64,000 bases of DNA from a virus: positions 62,001-126,000 of IMG/VR virus record IMGVR_UViG_3300009194_000004. The stretch is one strand, 5' to 3'. Each line of letters opens with the position of its first letter. Position 1 is the stretch's first letter. Position numbers and translations under genes: made by a program. The notes below the pieces were generated by a model. It saw only the letters and a list, made by a program, of their open reading frames with translations. It was not told the origin of the DNA and did not search any database. Positions 42,990 through 51,240 of this stretch are shown one piece after another.

Positions 42990-43580
42990 TTAGTAACCTG
43001 TGGGGTGACCAAAGAACAGATCGCATGCTATCGACATACGCATAACCCCAGGACTGGGTTTTACGTAGTGTCCCAGATAACTTGGGAACACGTAAACCGT
43101 ATCGGCTTCGGGCGTTATTTGGTAGTTGGCAAAGTGGTTTTTCGTTATGTCCCACTCATAACCACGACCGGCACAACCACGTGGGTCGACGAGAACCAGA
43201 TTCCCTGGATTGGGAATCAGATAGAAAACAGCACTCACTTGAGCCCCGTTATGCACGTGCAGATCAAGACCGTCATTATTCTGACTATAAATACACCACA
43301 TGCTGGTTCTATAGTCTTTGTCGTTCAGCGTAATGCCGAACTCTTCTTGAACGTAACGGAGCAATGCGGGTAGTATAACGTCGTCGTGCAGTTTGCTCAA
43401 CGTAGGCCGTTCGGCGGGGTCGTATAAGTCAACCCTACTACCATACGCATTGTTATTGCTGTCCTCGTTGATCCCCATGGAAAATATCTCGCCGATGGCG
43501 ACGTCTATATCCACATCGTGATCCTCGATGTGGTCTTTGTGGATCACGGTTTTCCAAGGTTCTATGCGCTCGTATGCCAT
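42990..43580 (-). CDS. Putative 2-oxoglutarate/Fe(II) dioxygenase
   Basis: The 196-residue protein fits the 2OG-FeII_Oxy_5-type phage oxygenases. Metal-binding region around LDLHVHNGAQVSAVFYLIP (His108/His110), GNLVLVDPRG, then FPSYLGHYVKPSPGVMRMSIACDLFF with the distal His171 and the 2OG-binding Arg181. The family hydroxylates or otherwise oxidises amino acids or peptides, though substrates are mostly unknown. It lies between radical-SAM genes and could work on the same substrate, or on Pro/Lys of the phage's own collagen-like fibres. ATG 43580 follows AGGGGACGACA. Confidence 0.8.
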   Translation of the reverse strand: MAYERIEPWKTVIHKDHIEDHDVDIDVAIGEIFSMGINEDSNNNAYGSRVDLYDPAERPTLSKLHDDVILPALLRYVQEEFGITLNDKDYRTSMWCIYSQNNDGLDLHVHNGAQVSAVFYLIPNPGNLVLVDPRGCAGRGYEWDITKNHFANYQITPEADTVYVFPSYLGHYVKPSPGVMRMSIACDLFFGHPTGY

Positions 43581-43589
43581 TGTCGTCCC

Positions 43590-44282
43590 CTATGGGTTTT
43601 TGAACGTGGGGTCGCCTGGAAGTAGGTACTGTTTTATTTTGATCACTTCCAACGTGGATGCATCAAACAGACAACCAAACGCCCGTTTCTTTCGTGTGGT
43701 ATCACCGTCATTCGGTGGCGCAACATTAAAAAAGGTACCTATTTCCTTCCCAGTCAGGTCGGTGTAAAAATAGATGTCCCGGAAACGAAGTAATCGTTCA
43801 TCGTTTAAATGTAAACCTACACCGAAATAGTCGATTGGTACACACCCAGGCGGTAGCCGTGGGTATTGATGTCGTGCGATGTTGAGGTCGTACACCTTTA
43901 ATGCTTTTTGTTGCGTCTCCAATTGTAGCTTTAACGTGTAGGACGTACCTTGAACAAAACCCTCGGGTAGCTCACAATCAAACAATGGGGCGACCTGAGC
44001 AACGTCACACCGACGGTACGATATCGAAATAGTGTCTTCGGGGTAGTTGGTATTGTTTTTGCGGGTAAGGCCGATCAACTCCCAATTCTTCAATTCCGGC
44101 CACGGACTGGCTAAGATTTCAGGACTGTGTTCGATAGCCATATTGAACAAGGGTAGTACCGGTTCTGATAACACGGGGAAGTTGGGACGGTAGGTATTCT
44201 CGGACAACCCATTGGAATCAAGGGTGATTTCCTTTGCAGTCGGGTCGACCCCATCGATGTTAGTCAAAGAAACATTAGACAT
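43590..44282 (-). CDS. Hypothetical protein in second radical-SAM unit
   Basis: The 230-residue protein overlaps the radical-SAM gene upstream by 8 bases (ATG 44282, GAGGTAAGAA). Visible segments are TISISYRRCDVAQVAPLFDCELPEG, a SYTLKLQLETQQKALKVYDL strand/helix pair, and PIDYFGVGLHLNDERLLRF, with Cys-containing AFGCLFDASTLEVIKIKQYL near the end. No recognised family and no cofactor motif. Because of tight coupling it is likely a partner or another tailoring enzyme. Confidence 0.6.
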   Translation of the reverse strand: MSNVSLTNIDGVDPTAKEITLDSNGLSENTYRPNFPVLSEPVLPLFNMAIEHSPEILASPWPELKNWELIGLTRKNNTNYPEDTISISYRRCDVAQVAPLFDCELPEGFVQGTSYTLKLQLETQQKALKVYDLNIARHQYPRLPPGCVPIDYFGVGLHLNDERLLRFRDIYFYTDLTGKEIGTFFNVAPPNDGDTTRKKRAFGCLFDASTLEVIKIKQYLLPGDPTFKNP

Positions 44283-45309
44283 TTCTTACCTCAATCAAAT
44301 CGACAATACCAACTTCACTAGCTTGATTCAGTTCCGCTTCCAACGCTTTCATCTTACTGCAATGTTCGTCAACCCGACAACTTTCCTGTGTATCCATGAT
44401 CGTTTTCCGACATCCGTTACACAAACTGAAGAGTGAACATCCCCAACAGTCGTCATGCATGGACAGGTATAACATCGAATCCTGAAGAGGTGTGGTGATT
44501 GCGTCACTGGCCATCTCATTTTCAAAATCAATCGGAAACATGTCATCGTCACCAAATGCACCACAACTGTAATACGACCCGTCGGGATGTAGGTTACGAA
44601 TTCCTTTATCGCAGTCACGACTTATGGGACATGTCGTCTTAAGTCCGCCCAAGGAACGTATGAACTGCTGTGTGTTGTATTCCCATGGAGTCAACCCCGC
44701 CTTATGTATTTCGAGGTATTTGGCGTAAATGTCCCCCATCAAATAAGAAATACTTTGACGCCCGCTGGCGAATGCCCAATTAAGCTTACACACTACGCCC
44801 ATTTTTTTGGCCAGTCTGACATTATCCAAGGCGCGTTGAACGTTACTCTCGTCTATCACTGAGATGAAATCTGGACGGTACCCGACCCGCTCTAAGAACA
44901 GGTCACTGACTGCCCAAAAGTCCTCTTCTAAAAACACCCGTGTACGAGTAATTAATCGACTGTCACCGTAATGGAAGGACGTCCCCACCCCGATTTGTGG
45001 GTGGCGAAACAGCTCAGTCCATTTGTCGGGCCGCTTATAAAAGTCCCACAAGTTGGTCGTGAAGCTGACAATGGTTTCGGTCATGCCGCGTTCTTCCAAC
45101 AGCTTGAGGATATCCCAATAATAGTCGGGCCTGAGCATCAACGGATCACCACCGTTAACAATGATCGTTTGGGTGTTCGGAAACCGATCCAGAAAGCGAG
45201 CAATATAGTCCAGATTGAGAACGTCTTTCTTATCGTCGGTTATGTTGGTGGAGCTGCAGAACGTGCAGGCGAAGTTACAAAGTTCCGTTGGTTTGATGAT
45301 CAGATCCAC
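44275..45309 (-). CDS. Radical SAM/SPASM protein (344 residues), first gene of second unit
   Basis: Start GTG 45309 has AGGAG at 7 bases. CNFACTFC (Cys11, 15, 18) is the radical-SAM cluster, and TIIVNGGDPLML is the GG(D/E)P motif. The C-terminal part has CPISRDCDKGIRNLHPDGSYYSCGA and CWGCSLFSLCNGC...CRVDEHC, a classical SPASM double-cluster arrangement. The family matures ribosomal peptides and related substrates. It is expressed from its own unit after the 45378-45415 terminator. Confidence 0.9.
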   Translation of the reverse strand: MDLIIKPTELCNFACTFCSSTNITDDKKDVLNLDYIARFLDRFPNTQTIIVNGGDPLMLRPDYYWDILKLLEERGMTETIVSFTTNLWDFYKRPDKWTELFRHPQIGVGTSFHYGDSRLITRTRVFLEEDFWAVSDLFLERVGYRPDFISVIDESNVQRALDNVRLAKKMGVVCKLNWAFASGRQSISYLMGDIYAKYLEIHKAGLTPWEYNTQQFIRSLGGLKTTCPISRDCDKGIRNLHPDGSYYSCGAFGDDDMFPIDFENEMASDAITTPLQDSMLYLSMHDDCWGCSLFSLCNGCRKTIMDTQESCRVDEHCSKMKALEAELNQASEVGIVDLIEVRNV

Positions 45310-45377
45310 GGGTAAACTCCTGTTCGGTATTGGATGACTATATAGTTAGACGTCGGCGTTGAAAACAACCACACACA

Positions 45378-45415
45378 GCATAAAACCACGGCCTCAGGTA
45401 CCGTGGTTTTATGTC
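45378..45415. terminator. Terminator of the RCATAAA type, splitting the two radical-SAM units
   Basis: GCATAAAACCACGG-CCTCAGGTA-CCGTGGTTTTATGTCACC is a 12-bp stem with A/T flanks. It directly follows the 327-residue radical-SAM gene's stop codon and precedes the leader of the 344-residue one, so the cluster consists of two transcription units. Confidence 0.85.
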
Positions 45416-46397
45416 ACCATTGGTTTACTTTGGCGATTGTTTCCTTCGGTAAAACACACTCGGTGATTCCATAATCTTCCATGATTGACAACACGCGATG
45501 GTCCAGACACGTCGGCAGAAACGGACACTCGCCACACTCTTTCGTTTTGGTGGTGTAAGCGTACTGTTCTAAGATGACGGCGTCGTACTTCTTACGATAG
45601 TCCTCTACCCCGTCAACCCGGTACCGGTCACGGATTTGTATCAAATCTTCGTAAACGATGGGGATGGCGTAAAACTCATTCTCATAAAAAATGATTACGC
45701 GTTCTAGTTTGTCGTGCGGACTCACCACATCGACGTGTTGGTCGACCATACAGCCGTCGTTAGTCGCCTGAGTGGTGACGGTCACAGATTTTAACCAGTT
45801 AAACGCGCGCCGGTACTGTTCTGGATCGTTACTGGTTCGAGCAAACGACAGATTAAAGTCCACACCTTGACCGTACTGTCTGAGGTAAAAGTTGTTCAAC
45901 GTTTCGTAGTTATCGACTACCAACGACTGACTCAAATTCAACTGTGGGTGCAGGTACAGGTTCGGGAACCGGGCTTTGACGTCCCGAACCTTCTCGGCAA
46001 TGACCGCATTGTAGCGTTCGTTCAGGTTCTTCGATTCCGGAATGACCACGTTGATCTGAAGTTCCTTCATACCAAGACGATCAAGGGCGTTCAATACCTG
46101 TAAGTCGGGTTTCACCATGGTGGAGTTGACAACCAGTCGATCAAACCTTTTGATTAATTCAGTCAACCGAATGTCATTCAGGATCTCCATCGTGTTGGTG
46201 GCGGTGAAGATATCGGTACTACCCAAAACGACCGCATATGGGTCGAGGTGTTCTAGGAACTCATAGGCCACGCGGTACATCTTATCCGTAGCTTTATTGG
46301 GGGAATCACGATCAACATGGCAACCCGCGCAATTGAATGCACAACCCGCTAAGATCTCCAACTGCAGTTCGAATGAGTTGAATTTTTCGATGTTCAC
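45414..46397 (-). CDS. Radical SAM protein (327 residues), last gene of first unit
   Basis: Its GTG start overlaps the previous stop (GTGA). CAFNCAGC (Cys19, 23, 26) is the radical-SAM motif. TKTKECGECPFLPTCLDHR near the end is a CxxC...C auxiliary/twitch site. There is an ASP/GGEP-like region around DPYAVVLGSTDIF in place of a canonical GGE. It is about the length of small peptide-modifying radical enzymes, and its substrate is likely shared with the genes upstream. Confidence 0.85.
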   Translation of the reverse strand: MNIEKFNSFELQLEILAGCAFNCAGCHVDRDSPNKATDKMYRVAYEFLEHLDPYAVVLGSTDIFTATNTMEILNDIRLTELIKRFDRLVVNSTMVKPDLQVLNALDRLGMKELQINVVIPESKNLNERYNAVIAEKVRDVKARFPNLYLHPQLNLSQSLVVDNYETLNNFYLRQYGQGVDFNLSFARTSNDPEQYRRAFNWLKSVTVTTQATNDGCMVDQHVDVVSPHDKLERVIIFYENEFYAIPIVYEDLIQIRDRYRVDGVEDYRKKYDAVILEQYAYTTKTKECGECPFLPTCLDHRVLSIMEDYGITECVLPKETIAKVNQW

Positions 46398-47398
46398 GAA
46401 ATCACTCCATAGAGTCGTTTAAACTCACAATGTTTGTTTGTGATGTTCACGTGGTCACTGTGTAGAAAACAACCCAACCCGCAACGCTGATAAAACTCAC
46501 AACTCAGGCACTCGCGTTCTTGAATGAACCGGACCTCGGACTCATGGATGTTGTCAACAACAGTCGGGTCCGATTTGAACTGGTCCCGATCGGCCAAAAT
46601 CCGACAAGAGCCCGTATGTCCTGTCGGAAGAATGATGAACGAACTCCGACAGGTCGCTGTGTTGTGGTGATTCTCACGAAACCCTTTGACTGGTTGACAT
46701 TCCGGATAGTGTTTATCCAACCACAGGAAAAAGTCAACCAGTTCAACATCACTGGGCTGTAAAATTTCAGCGTTATCTTCGGGTGAATAATAGTCAAAGA
46801 AAATCGGGTAGTCCTGGTAAAGTCGATCAAACACGACGTTGGAACCACGCATGAATCGTTCAATGTTAGGTCGGGTCAACACCACGGAAATGTTTGACAG
46901 CCAGGGTTTGAACTTGGCCAGGTTTTCCTCAAACAGTTTAAGCGTCTGAGAGTTAAACCGACCCGCAGCATCGTAAGACGTGCAAAAGGTGAACGGAATC
47001 AGCAGTTCTTCCAATGTCTTGATGAACCGCATCACCCGCTCGGCCTTCTCGAACACTAAGTTGGTCACGAAATTGATTTCACAGTGTTTAACTGATGTCA
47101 CTACCCGATGACAGAACTCTACATAGTCGTCGAATACTCGATCGGGGAGTTCGTCCATGAACAACTCCCCACCCATGACGTTCACACTGTAAAAATCGTG
47201 ATCGTTGGTGTTATTAATGACAACGCTTGCTTTCTCAACAATCTCATCAACACCAGTCCAGTCGCTGTGGTCCTGCCAACAAAACCCACAGCTAAGGTTG
47301 CAGCGCTCAAAGAAGTTGATGAAAAATTCTTTATTCTGTCCCCGCTTTGCTTCCACTATCTCCACCAGCGGTATCAGGTCCGGGTTGTTCGTGGCCAT
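46394..47398 (-). CDS. Radical SAM protein (334 residues)
   Basis: ATG 47398 follows GGAGATACTCA and lies inside the end of the 250-residue gene. CNLSCGFC (Cys33, 37, 40) binds the radical-SAM cluster, and YSVNVMGGELFMDELP is the GGE motif. The C-terminus shows HTGSCRIL and CLSCEFYQRCGLGCFLHSDH...CEF, matching a SPASM-type cysteine pattern (C-x2-C-x5-C-x3-C). It is coupled to the next radical-SAM gene by a GTGA overlap. Confidence 0.9.
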   Translation of the reverse strand: MATNNPDLIPLVEIVEAKRGQNKEFFINFFERCNLSCGFCWQDHSDWTGVDEIVEKASVVINNTNDHDFYSVNVMGGELFMDELPDRVFDDYVEFCHRVVTSVKHCEINFVTNLVFEKAERVMRFIKTLEELLIPFTFCTSYDAAGRFNSQTLKLFEENLAKFKPWLSNISVVLTRPNIERFMRGSNVVFDRLYQDYPIFFDYYSPEDNAEILQPSDVELVDFFLWLDKHYPECQPVKGFRENHHNTATCRSSFIILPTGHTGSCRILADRDQFKSDPTVVDNIHESEVRFIQERECLSCEFYQRCGLGCFLHSDHVNITNKHCEFKRLYGVIS

Positions 47399-48083
47399 TG
47401 AGTATCTCCAAAGCGTATTTGTTTAAAAGCAACCAGTTGGGGTTTTCTTTATCCCCAACGAAGAAGTGAAACAGGTTCTTTCCGTTGAACATGTATTCTT
47501 CAAACTGGACAGGGAAATAAAACTGCCGGTAGTCCACCGCATCTCGGATAGAGAAAAACAACTCGAAGAACGAAGGAATCTCAAACAGCCAGACAACGTT
47601 AACACCGATATATTTCGGGTCGTTAATAACACCGTCATATCCCCGGAGATCTGGGTCTTTGTCATCGTCTATTGCTTTGATGTAGTCACAGTACTTGACC
47701 ATCGAAGAGCAGAACAAGAAATACCGGGCCAGCAGGTCGGAGTGTTCTTCAACAAATTCATCTAAGAATCCATCTGGGGTTTCGAATGTAGCGATCCCAG
47801 AGGTGTCCCCCTCCATGAAATGGATCAGTACCAACAACACAAGAACGTTGAGTTCTTCACACTTAAAGAGTGTGTTGATTTCCATGTAAACACTGAGTAA
47901 TTCTGAGAGTTCTTCTTTTGACAACGTCTCCACGTTGATCCGTGTTTTGACGTTCAGGTTTGCCAGGTAAAACACAAAGGGTTTCCCCTTTATTTTCGAA
48001 TTACTGTAATCGACAGTATACACTTTGTCGTTTTCGGCAATGACGTTGTGTAGGTCACTGATGGGGAGTGGTACGGTAATCAT
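47331..48083 (-). CDS. Hypothetical protein in first radical-SAM unit (250 residues)
   Basis: ATG 48083 follows GATGAGGCAAACGTC. The protein starts MITVPLPISDLHNVI and is rich in aromatic and hydrophobic residues, with segments such as YIGVNVVWLFEIPSFFELFF and NPNWLLLNKYALEILNG. The tail (PGPDTAGGDSGSKAGTE) is flexible. It overlaps the next radical-SAM gene by 68 bases. It has no cofactor motif; a substrate-recognition or scaffold role in the pathway is a guess only. Confidence 0.6.
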   Translation of the reverse strand: MITVPLPISDLHNVIAENDKVYTVDYSNSKIKGKPFVFYLANLNVKTRINVETLSKEELSELLSVYMEINTLFKCEELNVLVLLVLIHFMEGDTSGIATFETPDGFLDEFVEEHSDLLARYFLFCSSMVKYCDYIKAIDDDKDPDLRGYDGVINDPKYIGVNVVWLFEIPSFFELFFSIRDAVDYRQFYFPVQFEEYMFNGKNLFHFFVGDKENPNWLLLNKYALEILNGHEQPGPDTAGGDSGSKAGTE

Positions 48084-48093
48084 GACGTTTGCC

Positions 48094-49128
48094 TCATCCG
48101 TTCAGATTCATTTGTTTCAACACGTCTCGGTCTGCGTGGTACAAGTACCCGATGAAATTGTTATTCATGTTATCCCGAAATTCCGTGCGACCAAAAATTT
48201 GACTACAGTGGGTATTTATATCCATGTTGACCAGGTCTCTGGCTTTCGTTACCGTGAACGAACCCTCAGGAAGAACCCTGAGTAGGTGGTTCAGGAATGG
48301 ATCGGTGGTTCCATTCTTCGCATGGACTTTTTCGACAAGCTCACGTATTTCCTTGTGGTGCCTTTTAATAAACGCCACATTCCCTGGGTGGTTATCTGGA
48401 TTGAACAGCACTGTGTCCTCCAGTGCTTCGATCTGGTCGTCGATATCGTCCCGTTCCAAGTCAATATCAAACCCAAAGTTTTGCTTTAGGTTGTAGATCC
48501 CATATAACAAGTCACGTCGCACGCCCACGAAGTCCCATGCCACTGATTTCCAGAGGATTGTTTCCATGCGCTCTACGAACGCGGATACGTAGCGATCAGA
48601 TGGGTCAAAATCAACCAAGAGAACATGCGCCAGTAAGTATTCAAAACTGATACGCTCTTTCAGTTCGGCTGGGACGGGGCGCGGTTCTACTTCCTCATAC
48701 CAAGCCCTTACAGCATCCAGGGTGGGGATTGTGATGTTTCGAAAACCGTCTTTTCGCGAACCTTTGGTACTGGTGCGACTTCCATGCTCGTACTTGTGGT
48801 TCACCGCATTCAGTTTCAAGAATCGATGTACCATCTCCACACTTGCCAGTGGGAATAAGGATCGCAGCCAGACCACCAAAAAGTAATTCAGGGAACGCTC
48901 GTCTATTAAAATGGTGGTCTTTTGTCCGATAGGCGTCAGGCATTCAACAAATGTGAATAGGTCACCAAAGTCTCTCTCGATTGCGTCGACCGACACAAAC
49001 TGATACAATGGCCTAGGGCCATGCGTTACACGACACTGTCCAAGTGGTCCTACATAGACCAAGTTGTTGCGACCTACATTTCCAGTGAAATCGTAATCAA
49101 TATAAACCTTATCCAACAAATGTAACAT
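48094..49128 (-). CDS. Paralogous family member A of the radical-SAM operon
   Basis: At 344 residues this is one of three consecutive homologs. Shared elements include N-terminal MLHLLDKVYIDYDFTGN, a segment FLVVWLRSLFPLASVEMVHRFLKLNAV, the conserved block SFEYLLAHVLLVDFDPSDRY followed by RMETILWKSVAWDF, and LKQNFGFDIDLERDDIDDQI. The C-terminus is LYHADRDVLKQMNLNG. No cofactor or catalytic motif is recognised. ATG 49128 has GGCAGGTAAAAAAAATA. The function is unknown but must be tied to the precursor-like gene two to three genes upstream. Confidence 0.7.
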   Translation of the reverse strand: MLHLLDKVYIDYDFTGNVGRNNLVYVGPLGQCRVTHGPRPLYQFVSVDAIERDFGDLFTFVECLTPIGQKTTILIDERSLNYFLVVWLRSLFPLASVEMVHRFLKLNAVNHKYEHGSRTSTKGSRKDGFRNITIPTLDAVRAWYEEVEPRPVPAELKERISFEYLLAHVLLVDFDPSDRYVSAFVERMETILWKSVAWDFVGVRRDLLYGIYNLKQNFGFDIDLERDDIDDQIEALEDTVLFNPDNHPGNVAFIKRHHKEIRELVEKVHAKNGTTDPFLNHLLRVLPEGSFTVTKARDLVNMDINTHCSQIFGRTEFRDNMNNNFIGYLYHADRDVLKQMNLNG

Positions 49129-49150
49129 TATTTTTTTTACCTGCCGTCAG

Positions 49151-50188
49151 TCAGCCGTTCATTTTGAAATACTTCAAGGTCTCCGGCGTCAGATTGTAAA
49201 GATAATTAACAAAGACGCCGTTCGTGTCTTTGGTCATCTTCTCTCGACCAAAAAGAAAAGACCAGAGTGATTCTCTGTCGACAGCCACCAGTTCTTTCAG
49301 AACACTCCCGGTGAATGGTCGTTCCGGGTCTAAAAGGTCAAACAAGAAACGCCGATACTGGTCACCGTACCCAAGAAGCTCATCCACTTTATCCATCATC
49401 TTTCTGATGTACGCGTAATCCGCTTTGACGACATCCACGTCTTTATAGGTTATTGCCGGGTCGAAAAACCGCTTAACCTCAGGCTGATTAAGTTGGTACT
49501 CGATATCATTTCGATCAAAATTAATCGGCAGACCAAGTGTTTTCTTCAACCTAAACCCATTGTAGAAAGCCGCCATTCGACGCTTAACAAAATCCCTAGC
49601 GCAGGATATCCACAACATGTGTTCAATTTTCTTAGAAAGTTGATCTACATGCGGGTCAGCGTCGTCAAAATCCACACTTAAGGAGTGAGCCAAGAGTGTT
49701 TCATAGCTCAGGTGTTTTTTGAGTTCCGAACAATACCCACTACCATGTTTCGAACCCGCGTAAAAGCGTTTCGTGTCGTCCAGTGTTGGAGCCGGAAGCT
49801 GGTCAGCGTAATGATCGTAAGCAAACCCCCTAACTCGAACAAAACGATGGTGTATGTAGAAGGTCCTCAGGATTGCGTGGATGATTTCCACCGGCATCTC
49901 AGGATACACCGCTCGATAGTGGGTCACCACTAGCTGGTACATGTCGTCAATGTCCAACATTAACCACACGTCGCCTTCAGTAAGAATCAATGTTTCCATG
50001 AATGTAGGTAGGTCGCCAAAAGCATCCAACGCTTCTTCGAGGTTGGTGAATTCCATGAGTCCTTCGGGATGGAATTCATTTTGAGTATGCGTACGGTCGT
50101 CCAGATAAATGTACGAGTCGGTTGGTTGTTTCAGGTCAACGCTCGTAAATGCAAAGTCCGCCCGGACGTCATCAATTAAGTGCAGCAT
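49151..50188 (-). CDS. Paralogous family member B of the radical-SAM operon
   Basis: ATG 50188 is chosen over an in-frame upstream start at 50317 because AAAGGAAAC lies before it and the preceding stop is only 2 bases away. The 345-residue product shares with its neighbours MLHLIDDVRADFAFTSV, LSYETLLAHSLSVDFDDADPH, MLWISCARDFVKRRMAA, LKKTLGLPINFDRNDIEYQL and the end TLKYFKMNG. It contains no Cys-rich or nucleotide-binding motif. Confidence 0.7.
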   Translation of the reverse strand: MLHLIDDVRADFAFTSVDLKQPTDSYIYLDDRTHTQNEFHPEGLMEFTNLEEALDAFGDLPTFMETLILTEGDVWLMLDIDDMYQLVVTHYRAVYPEMPVEIIHAILRTFYIHHRFVRVRGFAYDHYADQLPAPTLDDTKRFYAGSKHGSGYCSELKKHLSYETLLAHSLSVDFDDADPHVDQLSKKIEHMLWISCARDFVKRRMAAFYNGFRLKKTLGLPINFDRNDIEYQLNQPEVKRFFDPAITYKDVDVVKADYAYIRKMMDKVDELLGYGDQYRRFLFDLLDPERPFTGSVLKELVAVDRESLWSFLFGREKMTKDTNGVFVNYLYNLTPETLKYFKMNG

Positions 50189-50190
50189 GG

Positions 50191-51240
50191 TTATGTTTCC
50201 TTTGTTGGGGACAGGACCATATCTGAAATCTTTACAGGCGTGACTGAATGCAGGTAACTGAATATAAGGGAGCCTGTTCCCCATAATGCATCGTCGATAC
50301 CGAAGAATGCACTCCACGGACGCTTCCGGTCGGCGTCAATCAGCTCGATGAATTCGTCGTGTGTGATCTCATGGTCCTTCAAGAAGAAGCTAACGGCGAG
50401 CTCCTTGAAGTCCTCTACAATGTTATTGCGTTTGTTGTTAACGCTAATAGCGTGGTGGATTTTCTGGGCGTTAGCTGCAGTTATCTCATTAAGTGATTCA
50501 TCAAACCCCAGCGCTTCATCCAGCTTTGAGATTTGTTCCTCGATGTCGTCCGCCAGCGGATCGATATCTAGGTCTAGGTTTTTCTTTAGACCGAAGATTC
50601 CTAATAACAGCCTACGGCGCCATGTGGTGTAGTCAGTCACCAACATTTGCCACAACAACGCTTCCATCCGTCGTCTAAAACAGATGACATAAGGATCTGA
50701 CTCAGAATAGTTACACGCATGTGCGTGAACCATAAGGTATTCAATAGAAACGTTCTCTTTTACCAAATCGGAGAACTCACCATTTACTCCCGCCTCTTCG
50801 TACCAAATGCGCGTCTGCATTGGTGTCGGGACTGTAAGTCCGAGTCTACCCTCACGATTAATGCTCGCGCGGGTGGAAAGGCGAATCTGGCTGTATTTTT
50901 GGTCGATCGTCACCATTCTCAAGAACCGATGTGTGTTCTCAAGCGTGATGTTTGGAAAAATACCACGCAAGAAATGAACGTAAAAACGGTTTAGATCTTG
51001 CTCGTCGATGAACGCCGTGACATCACGACCACTGTGAATAATGGATTCGATGAATCCATTTATACCACCAGGGGCGTCTATAAGCACATCAAGATTGGGG
51101 TACTTCATCAGCGGAGTTGCGTCTTGAGAAAAAGCCTTAGACCCGAGGGAGTTAATATAAACAATATCTTTCGGGTTGGCCCTAGCGTTCGGACTGGAAA
51201 ATGAGTAATCAAGCGACAGGCCGTTTGTCAACCGGATCAT
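50191..51240 (-). CDS. Paralogous family member C of the radical-SAM operon
   Basis: The start overlaps the precursor-like gene's stop (ATGA), so translation is probably coupled to it. At 349 residues: MIRLTNGLSLDYSFSS, SIEYLMVHAHACNYSESDPY, RMEALLWQMLVTDYTTWRRR, LKKNLDLDIDPLADDIEEQI, and a C-terminus without the (M/K)NG end of the others. It is the copy closest to the putative substrate and a likely binding partner. Confidence 0.7.
   Translation of the reverse strand: MIRLTNGLSLDYSFSSPNARANPKDIVYINSLGSKAFSQDATPLMKYPNLDVLIDAPGGINGFIESIIHSGRDVTAFIDEQDLNRFYVHFLRGIFPNITLENTHRFLRMVTIDQKYSQIRLSTRASINREGRLGLTVPTPMQTRIWYEEAGVNGEFSDLVKENVSIEYLMVHAHACNYSESDPYVICFRRRMEALLWQMLVTDYTTWRRRLLLGIFGLKKNLDLDIDPLADDIEEQISKLDEALGFDESLNEITAANAQKIHHAISVNNKRNNIVEDFKELAVSFFLKDHEITHDEFIELIDADRKRPWSAFFGIDDALWGTGSLIFSYLHSVTPVKISDMVLSPTKET

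Noticed and set aside
44275-45309. Anaerobic ribonucleotide reductase activase (NrdG)
   Set aside because: Radical-SAM phage proteins are often NrdG, but this one has a SPASM C-terminal Cys set and no class III reductase neighbour is present, and the other four also differ from the short NrdG type.
50189-50317. N-terminal extension of paralog B to an upstream ATG at 50317
   Set aside because: The extension overlaps paralog C out of frame, has no similarity to the starts of A and C, and the ATG at 50188 has a clear ribosome site.
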